A stretch of DNA of 64,000 bases from Bog-473 sp963753115. GTDB lineage: Bacteria; Actinomycetota; Acidimicrobiia; Acidimicrobiales; RAAP-2. The stretch's first letter is position 1. Each line of letters opens with the position of its first letter. The DNA is taken from NCBI GenBank assembly GCA_963753115.1, contig CAVWBB010000013.1:248001-312000 (forward strand), given 5' to 3'. Shown here piece by piece: positions 1 to 8,819 of this stretch. Below the pieces are notes generated by a model that saw nothing but the letters and a program-made list of their open reading frames with translations, had not been told where the DNA came from and did no database searches. Both the position numbers and the translations under genes were made by a program.

Positions 1-26
1 CGGCGGACGAGGACGCCGCGGCGACC

Positions 27-1205
27 ATGGCCCAGGGACGCTCGCGCCCGGCGTGGGCGGAGATCGACCTGGCTGCGCTCAGCCACAACGCGTCGGTGCT
101 CGCCCGCCTGGTCGGACCGGCCGAACTCTGCGCGGTCGTCAAGGCGCACGGGTACGGCCACGGCGGCCCGGCCGTGGCCCGGGCCGCGCTGGCCGGCGGC
201 GCGAGCCGGCTCGCCGTCGCCCTGGTGGACGAGGGGGTCGAGCTGCGCTCGCACGGCATCACGGCGCCGATCCTGTTGCTCAGCGAGTGCGATCCTGCTG
301 CGGCGGCGACCGCATTGTCCTACGGGCTCACGCCGACGCTGTACTCGGCCGAGGGGATCAGGGCGTTCAGCGCGGCAGCGGCGGCGGCCGGTCCACCAGT
401 CCCCGTCCACGTGAAGGTCGACACCGGCATGCACCGTGTCGGCACCGCGCCCGCCGACCTCCGCGACGTTGCCGCAGCCGTGCTGGCCGAGCCGGCGCTG
501 CAGCTCGAGGGCATCTGGACGCACTTGCCGGTGGCGGACGGCGAGCAGCCCGAGGACATCGCGTTCACCGAGGAGCAGCTCGACCTGTTCGACCGCCTGG
601 TGACCGACCTGGCCGCTGCCGGGATCTCGGCCCCGTTGCTGCACGCGGCCAACACCGCCGCTGCCATCGCCTTCCCCCGGTCGCGCCACGGCATGGTGCG
701 CTGTGGGATCGGGCTCTACGGCTACCTGCCGGGCCGCCGCGTGCAGGCCGCATTCGACGAGCAGGCGGACGGTGCGCAGCTGCGCCCTGCCATGTCGCTC
801 AAGGCGCGGGTGGTCGCCGTGCGCACCCTCGACGCCGGTGAGCGCCCCTCCTACGGCCGGCTCCGTCCGCTCCCGGCGCGCTCGCTCGTGGCCACCATCC
901 CCATCGGCTACGCCGACGGCCTGCCGCGCACCCTCTTCGCCGGCGGGTACGAGGTGCTCATCGGCGGGGTGCGCCGGCCTCTCGCCGGTGCGGTGACCAT
1001 GGACCAGATCGTCGTGGATTGTGGCGACGACGACTCGGTACGTCCGGGCGACGAGGTCGTGCTCCTCGGCCGGCAGGGCGACGAGGTCATCACGGCGGAC
1101 GACTGGGCGGCCATGGTGGGGACGATCAGCTACGAGGTGGTGTGCGGGGTCGGGCCACGCATGCCGCGCATCGTGGTCAACCGTCCGGACGCGCCCGGTG
1201 GCTGA
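27..1205 (+). CDS. alr: Alanine racemase
   Basis: PLP enzyme interconverting L- and D-alanine, supplying D-Ala for peptidoglycan in the cytoplasm. The 392-residue length is normal for the family. The N-terminal TIM barrel carries the PLP lysine (about residue 39) in VVKAHGYGHG, and the C-terminal beta domain carries the second catalytic base, Tyr about 295, in GYADGLPR. The ATG start is followed directly by the expected WAEIDLAAL opening. It is the first gene of an operon whose next gene overlaps its stop by 8 bases. The 26 bases before it show no complete gene. The family assignment is secure. Confidence 0.97.
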   Translation: MAQGRSRPAWAEIDLAALSHNASVLARLVGPAELCAVVKAHGYGHGGPAVARAALAGGASRLAVALVDEGVELRSHGITAPILLLSECDPAAAATALSYGLTPTLYSAEGIRAFSAAAAAAGPPVPVHVKVDTGMHRVGTAPADLRDVAAAVLAEPALQLEGIWTHLPVADGEQPEDIAFTEEQLDLFDRLVTDLAAAGISAPLLHAANTAAAIAFPRSRHGMVRCGIGLYGYLPGRRVQAAFDEQADGAQLRPAMSLKARVVAVRTLDAGERPSYGRLRPLPARSLVATIPIGYADGLPRTLFAGGYEVLIGGVRRPLAGAVTMDQIVVDCGDDDSVRPGDEVVLLGRQGDEVITADDWAAMVGTISYEVVCGVGPRMPRIVVNRPDAPGG

Positions 1206-1776
1206 CGGCGGCCCGGACGCCCTGGAGCGGCTGCGGGTCGCCGCGTCGACCTGCACCCTGTGCCCGCTGGCCAAGGGCCGGACCCAGGTCGTCTTCGGTG
1301 TGGGTGCGCCGACCGCCGATCTGCTGTTCGTGGGCGAGGGGCCCGGGCGCGAGGAGGACCTGGCGGGCGAGCCTTTCGTGGGCCGGTCGGGCAGGCTGCT
1401 GGACCGCCTCATGTGGGAGGAGGTCGGCCTGACCCGGGCCGAGTGCTACATCGCCAACGTGGTCAAGTGCCGGCCGCCGCAGAACCGCGACCCGGCGCCC
1501 GCCGAGATCGAGGCCTGCCGGCCGTACCTGGCCGAGCAGATCGCCCTCATCGACCCCGCCGTCATCGTGACGCTGGGCAACTTCGCCACCAAGCTCCTGC
1601 TCCAGACGACGAAGGGCATCCGCGAGCTGCGCGGTCAGGTCTTCGAACGGGGGCGGGCCAACGTGGTCCCGACGTATCACCCGGCTTACGTGCTGCGGGC
1701 GGGCGGTGAGGCCATGGCCGAAATGCGGGCTGACTTCGTCCGGGCCAAGCGCCTGATGACGGCGGACCGCCCGTGA
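1198..1776 (+). CDS. Family 4 (Fe-S) uracil-DNA glycosylase
   Basis: Removes uracil from DNA in base excision repair. The 192-residue product shows the family 4 signature: CTLCPLAKGR near the N-terminus and a second pair of cysteines around KCRPPQNRDP and EACRPYL, which together ligate a 4Fe-4S cluster. It also has GEGPGREED (active-site loop), VGRSGRLLD and the C-terminal PTYHPAYVLR loop. I chose the GTG at 1198, overlapping the end of alr, because an upstream extension in this frame is only alr shadow. It overlaps tsaE by 4 bases, so it is co-translated with cell-wall and tRNA-modification genes. That neighbourhood is common in actinobacteria. Confidence 0.93.
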   Translation: MADGGPDALERLRVAASTCTLCPLAKGRTQVVFGVGAPTADLLFVGEGPGREEDLAGEPFVGRSGRLLDRLMWEEVGLTRAECYIANVVKCRPPQNRDPAPAEIEACRPYLAEQIALIDPAVIVTLGNFATKLLLQTTKGIRELRGQVFERGRANVVPTYHPAYVLRAGGEAMAEMRADFVRAKRLMTADRP

Positions 1777-2294
1777 GCTGGCCCGTCGAGTGGACGAGCG
1801 ACTCGCCCGGCGCCACGAAGGAGATGGCCGGGCGCGTCGCGTCCCTGTGCCGACCCGGCGACGTCGTCCTCCTGGTGGGAGACCTCGGCGCCGGCAAGAC
1901 CGTCTTCGCGCAGGGGTTCGCCGCCGCGCTCGGGGTGCCGGGCCCGGTGACCAGCCCGACCTTCGCCCTCGTGCGCCAGTACCACTGCGGGGCAGGCAGT
2001 CCGGTGGCGGCGCTCATCCACGCCGACGTCTACCGCACCGGCTCGGTGGACGAGGTGGTCGACCTCGCCCTGGCAGAGCTGGTCGAAGAGGACGCGGTTG
2101 CCCTGATCGAATGGGGCGAGCTGGCCGCGCCGGCGTTGGGCGCCAGCGCGCTCGAGGTCACGCTCGTCGCGCCCGAACCCCTGGAGGCTCCCGAGCGGCG
2201 GAGGCTCACGTTGGTCGGCCGGGGCCGCTGGGCGGAGCGCTCCGACGAGGTCGCCGCGGCGTTGCTCGAGCGGGCCGAGGGACGGGCACCGTGA
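1773..2294 (+). CDS. tsaE: tRNA t6A biosynthesis ATPase TsaE
   Basis: P-loop ATPase that works with TsaB and TsaD to make N6-threonylcarbamoyladenosine on ANN-decoding tRNAs. Walker A is GDLGAGKT at about residues 32-39. The following SPTFALV and HADVYR motifs and the IEWGE segment are typical of TsaE. The 173-residue length is normal. The GTG start lies in a GTGA overlap with the glycosylase stop, and its own stop overlaps tsaB in the same way. The role comes from family knowledge; the motifs are visible. Confidence 0.95.
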   Translation: MSWPVEWTSDSPGATKEMAGRVASLCRPGDVVLLVGDLGAGKTVFAQGFAAALGVPGPVTSPTFALVRQYHCGAGSPVAALIHADVYRTGSVDEVVDLALAELVEEDAVALIEWGELAAPALGASALEVTLVAPEPLEAPERRRLTLVGRGRWAERSDEVAAALLERAEGRAP

Positions 2295-3043
2295 GTCGGG
2301 ATGCGATGGCGCCGACGACTGCCCTCGTGGCGATCGAGACGGCGACCGAGACGGTCGGGGTCGCCGTGCGTACTCCTGGGGGCGTGCAGGCCGAACTGAC
2401 GCTGACGGGGCGCCGCCGCCACGTGGAGTCGCTCACGCCGGCGTTGGAGCATCTGCTGGCCCAGGTGGACCTGGTGCCGGCCGACATCGGCGTCGTGGCG
2501 GTCGACGTCGGCCCGGGGCTCTTCACCGGCCTGCGTGTCGGCGTCGCCGCGGCCAAGGGGCTGGCCCAGTCGCTCGGCATCGGTGTGCTCGGGGCGACCA
2601 GCCTCGACATCCTGACGGCTGGCGCCGCGTCGGCCGGGCTGCGCGGCCTGGTCCTTGCCTGCGTCGACGCCCGCCGGGGCGAGGTGTTCGCCGCCGTGCA
2701 CGAGGTCGGGATGCCAGGTTCGTCGCCGGTGCAGCGGCTGCCCGCCGGCCTGTTCGCGCCCGAAGACCTCGCGGCCGCGCTCGAGACGTTCGCCGGCGTG
2801 CCGGTGCATGCCGTGGGCGACGGCGCGCTGCGCTACGCCGGAGTGTTGGCGGCGGTCCCGGGTGTGGACCCGGCAGTCCCAGGCCTGGGCTTTCCACCCC
2901 CCGCAGCGCTGCTCGAGCTCGCGCAGGCCCGGTTGGACGAGGGAGAACCGCCAGTTGAGCCGGGTGCGGTCGTTCCTCTCTATATGCGTGAGGCGGACGC
3001 AAAGAGCAACTTCGCCCGGGCCGAGCGGGCCGTGCGGGCATGA
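2291..3043 (+). CDS. tsaB: tRNA t6A biosynthesis protein TsaB
   Basis: Inactive ASKHA-fold partner that binds TsaD and TsaE in the t6A machine. It begins near VAIETATETVGVAV, the ASKHA phosphate-1 strand, and contains VGPGLFTGLRVGVAAAKGLA, the most conserved TsaB segment. The product is about 250 residues. The GTG at 2291 gives a 4-base overlap with tsaE; an ATG five codons later (2306) is a possible alternative. rimI follows after 13 bases. The usual catalytic partner gene tsaD is not adjacent. Confidence 0.93.
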   Translation: MSRDAMAPTTALVAIETATETVGVAVRTPGGVQAELTLTGRRRHVESLTPALEHLLAQVDLVPADIGVVAVDVGPGLFTGLRVGVAAAKGLAQSLGIGVLGATSLDILTAGAASAGLRGLVLACVDARRGEVFAAVHEVGMPGSSPVQRLPAGLFAPEDLAAALETFAGVPVHAVGDGALRYAGVLAAVPGVDPAVPGLGFPPPAALLELAQARLDEGEPPVEPGAVVPLYMREADAKSNFARAERAVRA

Positions 3044-3056
3044 GGTCGGTGCCGGG

Positions 3057-3578
3057 GTGACGCTGCGCATCGAGAAGCTCAAGCGGAGGGACCTGCGTCA
3101 CGTGCTCCGCATCGAGAGCAAGGTCTTCCCCGAGCCCTGGTCGGTCGCGGTCTTCAACTCAGAGCTCGCGCTGCGCAAGGGCCGTCTCTACCGCGCCGCG
3201 TGGAACGGTGAGGAGATGGCGGGCTACATCGGTTTCATGATGGTCGACGACGAGGCGCACATGACGACCATCGCCACGTCGCCCAGCTTCCAACGCTCGG
3301 GTGTCGCGACAACCATGATCGTCGACGGCATCCGCGCGCTGCTGGCCGACGGCATCAAGCACATCTCGCTCGAGGTCGCCGCCAACAACGAGCCGGCGCA
3401 GGCGCTGTACCGGCGCTTCGGCTTCGCTCCGGTCGCCGTGCGCAAGAACTACTACCCGGTGACCGGACAGGACGCGCTGGTCATGTGGGCGTACGACATC
3501 GACTCGGAGGGGTATGCCGAGCGCCTCGAGGAGCTGGCCGCCACCGGCCAGGCCGTCGAGGGTCATCACCTCCGTTAG
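3057..3578 (+). CDS. rimI: Ribosomal protein S18-alanine N-acetyltransferase RimI-like
   Basis: GNAT acetyltransferase of about 173 residues, predicted to acetylate the N-terminus of ribosomal protein S18 or other proteins. Visible GNAT features are the acetyl-CoA loop QRSGVATTM (Q/RxxGxG/A type) and the later NNEPAQALYRRFGF segment with the conserved Asn and Tyr, ending in KNYYP and DALVMW. The GTG at 3057 lies 13 bases after tsaB; the longer open frame upstream is a shadow of tsaB. Genomic association of rimI with tsaB is widespread. Substrate specificity cannot be told from sequence alone. Confidence 0.9.
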   Translation: MTLRIEKLKRRDLRHVLRIESKVFPEPWSVAVFNSELALRKGRLYRAAWNGEEMAGYIGFMMVDDEAHMTTIATSPSFQRSGVATTMIVDGIRALLADGIKHISLEVAANNEPAQALYRRFGFAPVAVRKNYYPVTGQDALVMWAYDIDSEGYAERLEELAATGQAVEGHHLR

Positions 3579-3667
3579 CCGTCTTCGTTGCCGCGTCTGA
3601 TCGTGGGCCCGCACCCGTAGGGTGGGGCGACCGGCGCCGGTCCCAGCGGGCGCCCAGTGGGTGGACG

Positions 3668-3719
3668 CCCGGAAACCCCGGACAGCCCGGAAACCCCGGA
3701 CAGCCCGGAAACCCCGGAC
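3668..3719. repeat. Tandem 18-bp repeat, nearly three copies
   Basis: Two exact copies plus 16 of 18 bases of a third copy of an 18-bp unit, cccggaaaccccggacag, lie in the gap between rimI and the aldo/keto reductase. The unit is a multiple of three, so it reads through as a short peptide repeat in several frames, but no convincing gene contains it. It may be a slippage product; no function is claimed. Confidence 0.85.
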
Positions 3720-3767
3720 GAAAGAGACACGACGGACACGACGGAGAGGGAAGAGGTGCTCACGACC

Positions 3768-4743
3768 ATGGACACGATCGCGCTCGGTACGCAGGGGTTG
3801 CTGGTCTCCCGCCAGGGCCTTGGCTGCATGGGAATGTCCGACTTCTACGGTCCGACGGACGACGTCGAGTCGACCGCCACCATCCACCGCGCCCTCGAAC
3901 TCGGGATCACCTTCTTCGACACGTCGGACATGTACGGGCCGCACACCAACGAGGTGCTCGTGGGCAAGGCACTGGCCGGCCGCCGCGACGAGGCGGTCAT
4001 CGCCACCAAGTTCGGCATCGTGCGCGACCCCGACGACCCGGCCAAGCGCGCCGTCAACGGCCGACCCGAGTACGTCCGCCAGGCCTGCGAGGGCTCATTG
4101 CAGCGGCTCGGCGTCGACCACATCGACCTCTACTACCAGCACCGGGTGGACCCCGACACACCCGATTGAGGAGACGATCGGCGCCATGGCCGAGCTCGTG
4201 ACGCAGGGCAAGGTGCGCTATCTCGGCCTCTCCGAGGCGGCGCCGGCCACCATCCGGCGGGCCCACGCTGTGCACCCGATCTCGGCCCTGCAGACCGAGT
4301 ACTCGGTCTGGTCCCGTGACCCGGAGAAGGAGATCCTGCCCACGCTGCGCGAGCTGGGCATCGGATTCGTCCCCTACAGCCCGCTCGGCCGCGGTTTCCT
4401 CACCGGCGCCATGCGCTCGCTCGACGACCTGGACGAGAGCGACTTCCGCCGCTACCAGCCCCGCTTCCAAGGGGACAACCTGGCCGACAACGTCGCCATC
4501 GTCGAGGTCATCGACCAGCTCGCCTCGGCCAAGGGCTGTACTCCCGGGCAGATCGCGCTCGCCTTCGTGCACGCGGCGGGTCGTGACGTGGCGCCCATCC
4601 CGGGCACGAAGCGCCGCACCTACCTGGAGGAGAACGCCGCCGCGGTCGATGTCGAGCTGACCGAGGAGGAGCTCGCCGTGCTCGACACCGTCGCGCCCGC
4701 CAAGGGTGACCGCTACGCGGACATGTCGCCCGTCAACCGGTAG
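3768..4743 (+). pseudogene. Aldo/keto reductase, interrupted by one frameshift
   Basis: NADPH-dependent aldo/keto reductase of the AKR13-like group (yeast/plant auxin-induced type). The first frame, from ATG 3768, gives LGCMGMSDFYG, FFDTSDMYGPHTNE (catalytic Asp/Tyr), ATKFGI (catalytic Lys) and DLYYQHRVDPDTP. The second frame continues exactly with IEETIGAMAELV, LGLSEA, YSPLGRGFL and the PIPGTKR NADP-binding segment, ending PVNR. The break is one extra C at about 4161-4163, where ACACCGATTGAG would restore a family-length protein of about 324 residues. No residues seem lost, so this is either a very recent mutation or a sequence error. There is no operon partner; the next gene converges on it. 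Confidence 0.85.
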
Positions 4744-4755
4744 CGAAACGCTGGG

Positions 4756-5793
4756 TCAGCGGGCGAGCTGGCGCCGCACCTTGGCGAGGACCCGCCTCGG
4801 CGTGGCCTGCGTCCCGCCGACGCGCCACCAGGCTCGCTCCATGGACGCCCGCACCGAGGGGTGGCGCGGTCGGCGGCACACGTAGCCCAGCAGATAGCAC
4901 TTCTCTATGTCGTCGAACACGCCACGCTTGGTGGCGAGCTCGTTCGGATCGAAGACCCCGCGGGCCAGCGAGTCACCGCCGTAGTTGATCCCGAGCGCCC
5001 GCTCAATCACGAAGCCGTTGCCGCGCAGCATGGCCGCCAGCTCCGCGTGCCGGTACTCGTACTTGTGGTCGGGATCGATGAACGCCTCCTGCTGCAGGCG
5101 GGTCACGTTGGCGTTCGGCGTGTCGAGGGCGAGGATCCCGCCCGGCCGCAGCACGCGGTGGGCCTCGGCCAGGACCTGCTCGGCTTCGGCTCTCGTGATG
5201 TGCTCAATGCTCTGACCGCTGTAGACCATGTCGAACGATGCCGACGGATAGCTGCTCAGGTCTGTCATGGAGTGGTAGCGGTAGGAGACCTTTCCGCCTT
5301 CTACCTGCACCGAGGAGTGGCTCAGGTCGTCCTGGTACAGCTCGTGCCGGTCCTCGCTCGGGAGGTCGACAATGACGATCTCCTCGAACCTGTAGGGATA
5401 CCCCATCAGCACGAGCGCGCCGTAGGGGACGCCGAGCGCCACGCCGCCGATGTCGAGGATCCGCCGCGCCCGCGGCAGGCTCCGGATGAAGACGCCGCGT
5501 CCGTAGTGCAGCGACGGCCCGAACTCGGTCATGGGCGACGAGTGGCTCCATTCGGCCGAGTGGATCAGCCACTCCATGTACTGGCGCGGGCTCTTGGTGC
5601 CGTGCTCGAGCTCGGCCAACAAGGGGTCGCCCTCCGGGGGCTCGCGCCCGAAGAGCAGGTGGAAGAGGCCGCGGTGCAGCTCAGGGGCCGGGAGATCCTC
5701 GAGCAGTCCGGACTCGGGGAACGAGTCGGGGAGCGCCGGCCCTCTGCGCGCTCGCTGCCGGCGCACCCGGCCGGACCGGGACTCGGCCTCCAT
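4756..5793 (-). CDS. SAM-dependent methyltransferase with DUF4214-like N-terminus
   Basis: 345-residue protein. The C-terminal two thirds is a class I methyltransferase: ILDIGGVALGVPYG is motif I, FDMVYSGQSIEHI is motif IV, and VLRPGGILALDTPN is post-motif. The N-terminal part, LFHLLFGREPPEGD through LIHSAEW, resembles the DUF4214 repeat seen in surface-glycan and adhesin-related proteins. It lies 24 bases downstream of the glycosyltransferase on the same strand, so it is probably the last gene of the GH13-GT1-MT operon and may methylate the same glycan or small molecule. Substrate unknown. Confidence 0.8.
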   Translation of the reverse strand: MEAESRSGRVRRQRARRGPALPDSFPESGLLEDLPAPELHRGLFHLLFGREPPEGDPLLAELEHGTKSPRQYMEWLIHSAEWSHSSPMTEFGPSLHYGRGVFIRSLPRARRILDIGGVALGVPYGALVLMGYPYRFEEIVIVDLPSEDRHELYQDDLSHSSVQVEGGKVSYRYHSMTDLSSYPSASFDMVYSGQSIEHITRAEAEQVLAEAHRVLRPGGILALDTPNANVTRLQQEAFIDPDHKYEYRHAELAAMLRGNGFVIERALGINYGGDSLARGVFDPNELATKRGVFDDIEKCYLLGYVCRRPRHPSVRASMERAWWRVGGTQATPRRVLAKVRRQLAR

Positions 5794-5817
5794 GGCGCCG
5801 ACTGTACCCGGCCTTGC

Positions 5818-7143
5818 TCAGGTGGCCCGGTTGTCCTGGTGCACGGCGTCATTCGCCTCGCACAACGTGGCCAACGCGCTGCTGATGGTGGCCAGGGTGT
5901 CGGTGGCGGCGATCTCGTCGCGCAGTGCGCGGGCGCGCGCCCGATAGGAATCGCGGGCGAGCACCCGGCGCACGGCGCGCCCCACCATGGCCGGGGAGGG
6001 CCGGCCGGTGTGCAGGTTGACCCCCGCTCCCGACCACTGCACGCGGGCCGCCACTTCAGGCTTGTCCTCGCTGTCGCCGGCCACCACCAGGGGGACGCCG
6101 TTGGCCAGCGCCTGCTGCACGCCGCCGTAGCCCCCATTGGTGACCATCACGTCGACGTGGGGGAGCAGCAGGTCGTGCGGGATGAAGCGCTCGAGGCGCA
6201 CGTTCGCCGGCAGCCCCCGCCGCAACGGCTCGGGGTCCGGCCCGCCCGTCGTCGCGACGACGAGCAGGTTGTCGTGCGCCAGGGCCCGGACGGTCACGAG
6301 CAACAGCCGGCCCAGGTCGGCGTTGTCGAGCGTGCCCTGGGTGACGTGCACGACCGGTCGGCCGCGGTCGAGCTCGCCCCACCACGCCGGTTGCTCGAAC
6401 GACTGCGACGTCGGGGAGAGGATCGGCCCCACGAAGCGCACGGTGGCGGCGAGGTCCGAGCGCGGGTACTCGAAGCCGGCCACGGTCGCCTGCAGGTAGG
6501 CGTCGACCACCTTGGGCTGGAGGTCGATGAAGTAGCCGGGGAACCCGGCCGCGCCGGCCTCGGCCAGCCGGCGCCGGGCGAAGCGCTGAATGTCGTGCAG
6601 CACGAGGTGCTCGGTGGCCCAATTCAAGGTGGCGTTGCGAAGCCGGTGCAGCGGCCCCCTCCCGGGCTGGAACGCCACCCCGAACGGCGCGGTGTCCCGG
6701 CTGTTCGACGCGTACGGCATGACGCCGACGCAGGCCAGCGCGGGGCGCTCCGGGCGTGGGCCCAGTGCGAGGGGGAGAGCGCCGAGGAACATGGAGTCGA
6801 CGACGATGCAGTCGGCGGCGAAGCCCTCCAGGATGGCGCGCAGGTCCCGGTACTGCCCGGGGAGCGGGCCGATGAAGATCCGGCGCAGGTCGTCCTTGAC
6901 GCCACGCACGCCACGCTTGGACGACGACTCGCGCTCAGGGTTTGCGACCATCAGGTCGTGGGCGTCGTCCGCCGCGGCGAAGGGCACGAAGCGAGCGCCC
7001 GTGGCTTCGACCGCGTCGCGGTAGTGCTCGGTCGTGAAGAAGACCACCTCGTGGCCTTCGCCGACCAGGCACCGCGCCACGGCCAGGAGCGGGGCGGTAT
7101 GGCCCTGCGCCGGTGTGGTGCAGAGCACGAAGCGGCGGATCAT
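5818..7143 (-). CDS. GT1-family glycosyltransferase (UGT/MGT type)
   Basis: 441-residue GT-B enzyme. The N-terminus reads RFVLCTTPAQGHTAPLL, the acceptor-domain start of the macrolide/sterol glucosyltransferase group. The C-terminal nucleotide-sugar site includes HVTQGTLDN, FIPHDLLLPHVDVMVTNGG, then GGVQQALANGVPLVV with a following SEDKPE, which corresponds to the usual QxxxA acidic region. Its ATG overlaps the stop of the GH13 gene by 4 bases (ATGA), so the two are translationally coupled. It likely transfers a sugar from a nucleotide donor to a lipid or small hydrophobic acceptor. The acceptor is unknown. Confidence 0.88.
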   Translation of the reverse strand: MIRRFVLCTTPAQGHTAPLLAVARCLVGEGHEVVFFTTEHYRDAVEATGARFVPFAAADDAHDLMVANPERESSSKRGVRGVKDDLRRIFIGPLPGQYRDLRAILEGFAADCIVVDSMFLGALPLALGPRPERPALACVGVMPYASNSRDTAPFGVAFQPGRGPLHRLRNATLNWATEHLVLHDIQRFARRRLAEAGAAGFPGYFIDLQPKVVDAYLQATVAGFEYPRSDLAATVRFVGPILSPTSQSFEQPAWWGELDRGRPVVHVTQGTLDNADLGRLLLVTVRALAHDNLLVVATTGGPDPEPLRRGLPANVRLERFIPHDLLLPHVDVMVTNGGYGGVQQALANGVPLVVAGDSEDKPEVAARVQWSGAGVNLHTGRPSPAMVGRAVRRVLARDSYRARARALRDEIAATDTLATISSALATLCEANDAVHQDNRAT

Positions 7144-8747
7144 CGAGTGACGACGGCGCCACCCCAGGGCGGAAGGGTCAGCGCGCCCTCGACGCTCGAA
7201 CCCTCCAGACCGTGGTCGGTGCTCACGGTCACCGTCCCGGCCACGCCGTCGAAGGCCGTTGTGTCGCCTCCCATGTTGAGCAGCACGGTGGTGCCCTCCC
7301 CCCGGGTGTAGGCCCAGGTGCCGTCAGGCGACGGGAGCGAGCGGTACGCGCCCACTGCAAGGTCCTCGCTGGCCTGGCGCGCCGTGATGACCCGGCGGCA
7401 CAGTTCGAGCACCGAGCCGGGGTCGCCCTCCTGGTCGGCCACGTTGCACTCGGCCGGGTCGGCCATGGGCAGCCAGGTGCGCACCCCCGGCGCAGTGAAG
7501 CCGCCGCCGGGTTCGGGGTTCCAGGGCATCGGCGTCCGCTCGGCGTCGCGGCCCTTGTAGACGGGCCAGAACCGAGCGCCCACCGCATCGAGGACGTCTT
7601 CGCGCTGCACCGGACCATCGACCAGGCCGATCTCGTCGCCGGCGTAGAGGAAGGGAGTGCCCCGCAGGGTCAGCAGGAGCAGCAGCGCGAGCTTGACCTT
7701 GGCCGGGTCGCCGGCGGCCCACCGGGTGGCGAGGCGCGACACGTCGTGGTTGGATGCCGTCCAGATGGGCCACGCCGCGTCGGGGAGGAGGGACTCGGTG
7801 TCCTCGACGACGCTGCGCAGCGCGGCGGCCTCCAGCGGCGCGTTGATGAACACGAAGTTGAAGCCGCCGTGCAGCTCGTCGCGCCCGTCGCCGTAGAACT
7901 CCATGAGCACCGGCAGCTTGTCCACGTTGGTCTCGCCGATGAGCAGGCGCTCGGGCTCGTAGGACTCGGCGATGACGCGCCACCGGCGCAAGATGTCATG
8001 GGCCTCGGGGCGGTCCGTGTTGTAGACGGCACGCTGGCCCATGAACTGCTGGTCGAGGGGATCGTCCTCGGTGGCCGGCGGGTTGTCGCGCAGCTCCTTG
8101 TCCTTGATCATCATGTTGCAGACGTCGATGCGGAAGCCCGCCACTCCGCGGTCCCACCAGAAGCGCACGATGTCGTCGAACTCGCGCCGGACCTCCTCGT
8201 TCCACCAGTTGAGGTCCGGCTGGGCCGCCTCGAAATTGTGCAAGAAGTATTGGCCGCTGGTCTCGTCGAGCTCCCAGGCCGGTCCACCGAAGATGCTCAC
8301 CCAGTTGTTGGGCACGCTCCCGTCGGGCTTGGGGTCGGCCCAGACGTAGTAGTCGCGGTACCTCGAGTCCCGCCCGCGCAACGCGTCGACGAACCACGCG
8401 TGCTGGTCGCTGGTGTGGTTCGGGACCAGGTCCATCAGGATGCGGATGCCGCGCTCGCCGGCCTCGCGCACCAGTGCGTCGAGGTCGTCGAGTGTGCCGA
8501 AGGCGGGATCGATGTCGCGGTAGTCCGAGACGTCGTAGCCCCAGTCGCGGTTGGGCGACTTGGTCACCGGCGACAGCCAGACCGCGCTGATGCCGAGGCG
8601 TGCCAGGTGGTCGAGCTTGGACACGATGCCCGGCAGGTCCCCGACGCCGTCACCGTTGGAGTCGGCGTACGAACGGGGGTAGATCTGGTAGAAGACGCCG
8701 CCGTGCCACCAGCGGTCGGGGTCAGGCTTCGGGCTGGCTGGCGCCAT
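7140..8747 (-). CDS. GH13 alpha-glucosidase / oligo-1,6-glucosidase family
   Basis: Cytoplasmic GH13 enzyme of about 535 residues hydrolysing or transferring alpha-glucosyl units. Family landmarks are FYQIYPRSYADSNGDGVGDL at the start, DLVPNHTSDQH, GFRIDVCNMM with the Asp nucleophile, LIGETNV with the Glu acid/base, and SNHDVSRLATRW with the third carboxylate. A longer frame begins 19 codons upstream, but the ATG at 8747 is preceded by a good GAAGGGGAG ribosome-binding site and gives the family start. It is first in the leftward operon with the GT1 and methyltransferase genes. Confidence 0.92.
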   Translation of the reverse strand: MAPASPKPDPDRWWHGGVFYQIYPRSYADSNGDGVGDLPGIVSKLDHLARLGISAVWLSPVTKSPNRDWGYDVSDYRDIDPAFGTLDDLDALVREAGERGIRILMDLVPNHTSDQHAWFVDALRGRDSRYRDYYVWADPKPDGSVPNNWVSIFGGPAWELDETSGQYFLHNFEAAQPDLNWWNEEVRREFDDIVRFWWDRGVAGFRIDVCNMMIKDKELRDNPPATEDDPLDQQFMGQRAVYNTDRPEAHDILRRWRVIAESYEPERLLIGETNVDKLPVLMEFYGDGRDELHGGFNFVFINAPLEAAALRSVVEDTESLLPDAAWPIWTASNHDVSRLATRWAAGDPAKVKLALLLLLTLRGTPFLYAGDEIGLVDGPVQREDVLDAVGARFWPVYKGRDAERTPMPWNPEPGGGFTAPGVRTWLPMADPAECNVADQEGDPGSVLELCRRVITARQASEDLAVGAYRSLPSPDGTWAYTRGEGTTVLLNMGGDTTAFDGVAGTVTVSTDHGLEGSSVEGALTLPPWGGAVVTR

Positions 8748-8819
8748 GTGCTCCCCTTCGGGTCGTGGTGGTCGCCCGGGAGCGTATCGACCGGCGCCGA
8801 GCACCGAGGCGCGTGCGGC

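Noticed and set aside
3579..3767. Short protein with GVSGLSG repeats on the minus strand
   Set aside because: It is only the translation of the 18-bp DNA repeat; there is no ribosome-binding site or family.
4861..7311. 816-codon plus-strand open frame opposite the GT1 and methyltransferase genes
   Set aside because: Composition is Arg/Gly/Val/His-rich antisense type with no domain; the minus strand holds two well-conserved enzymes.
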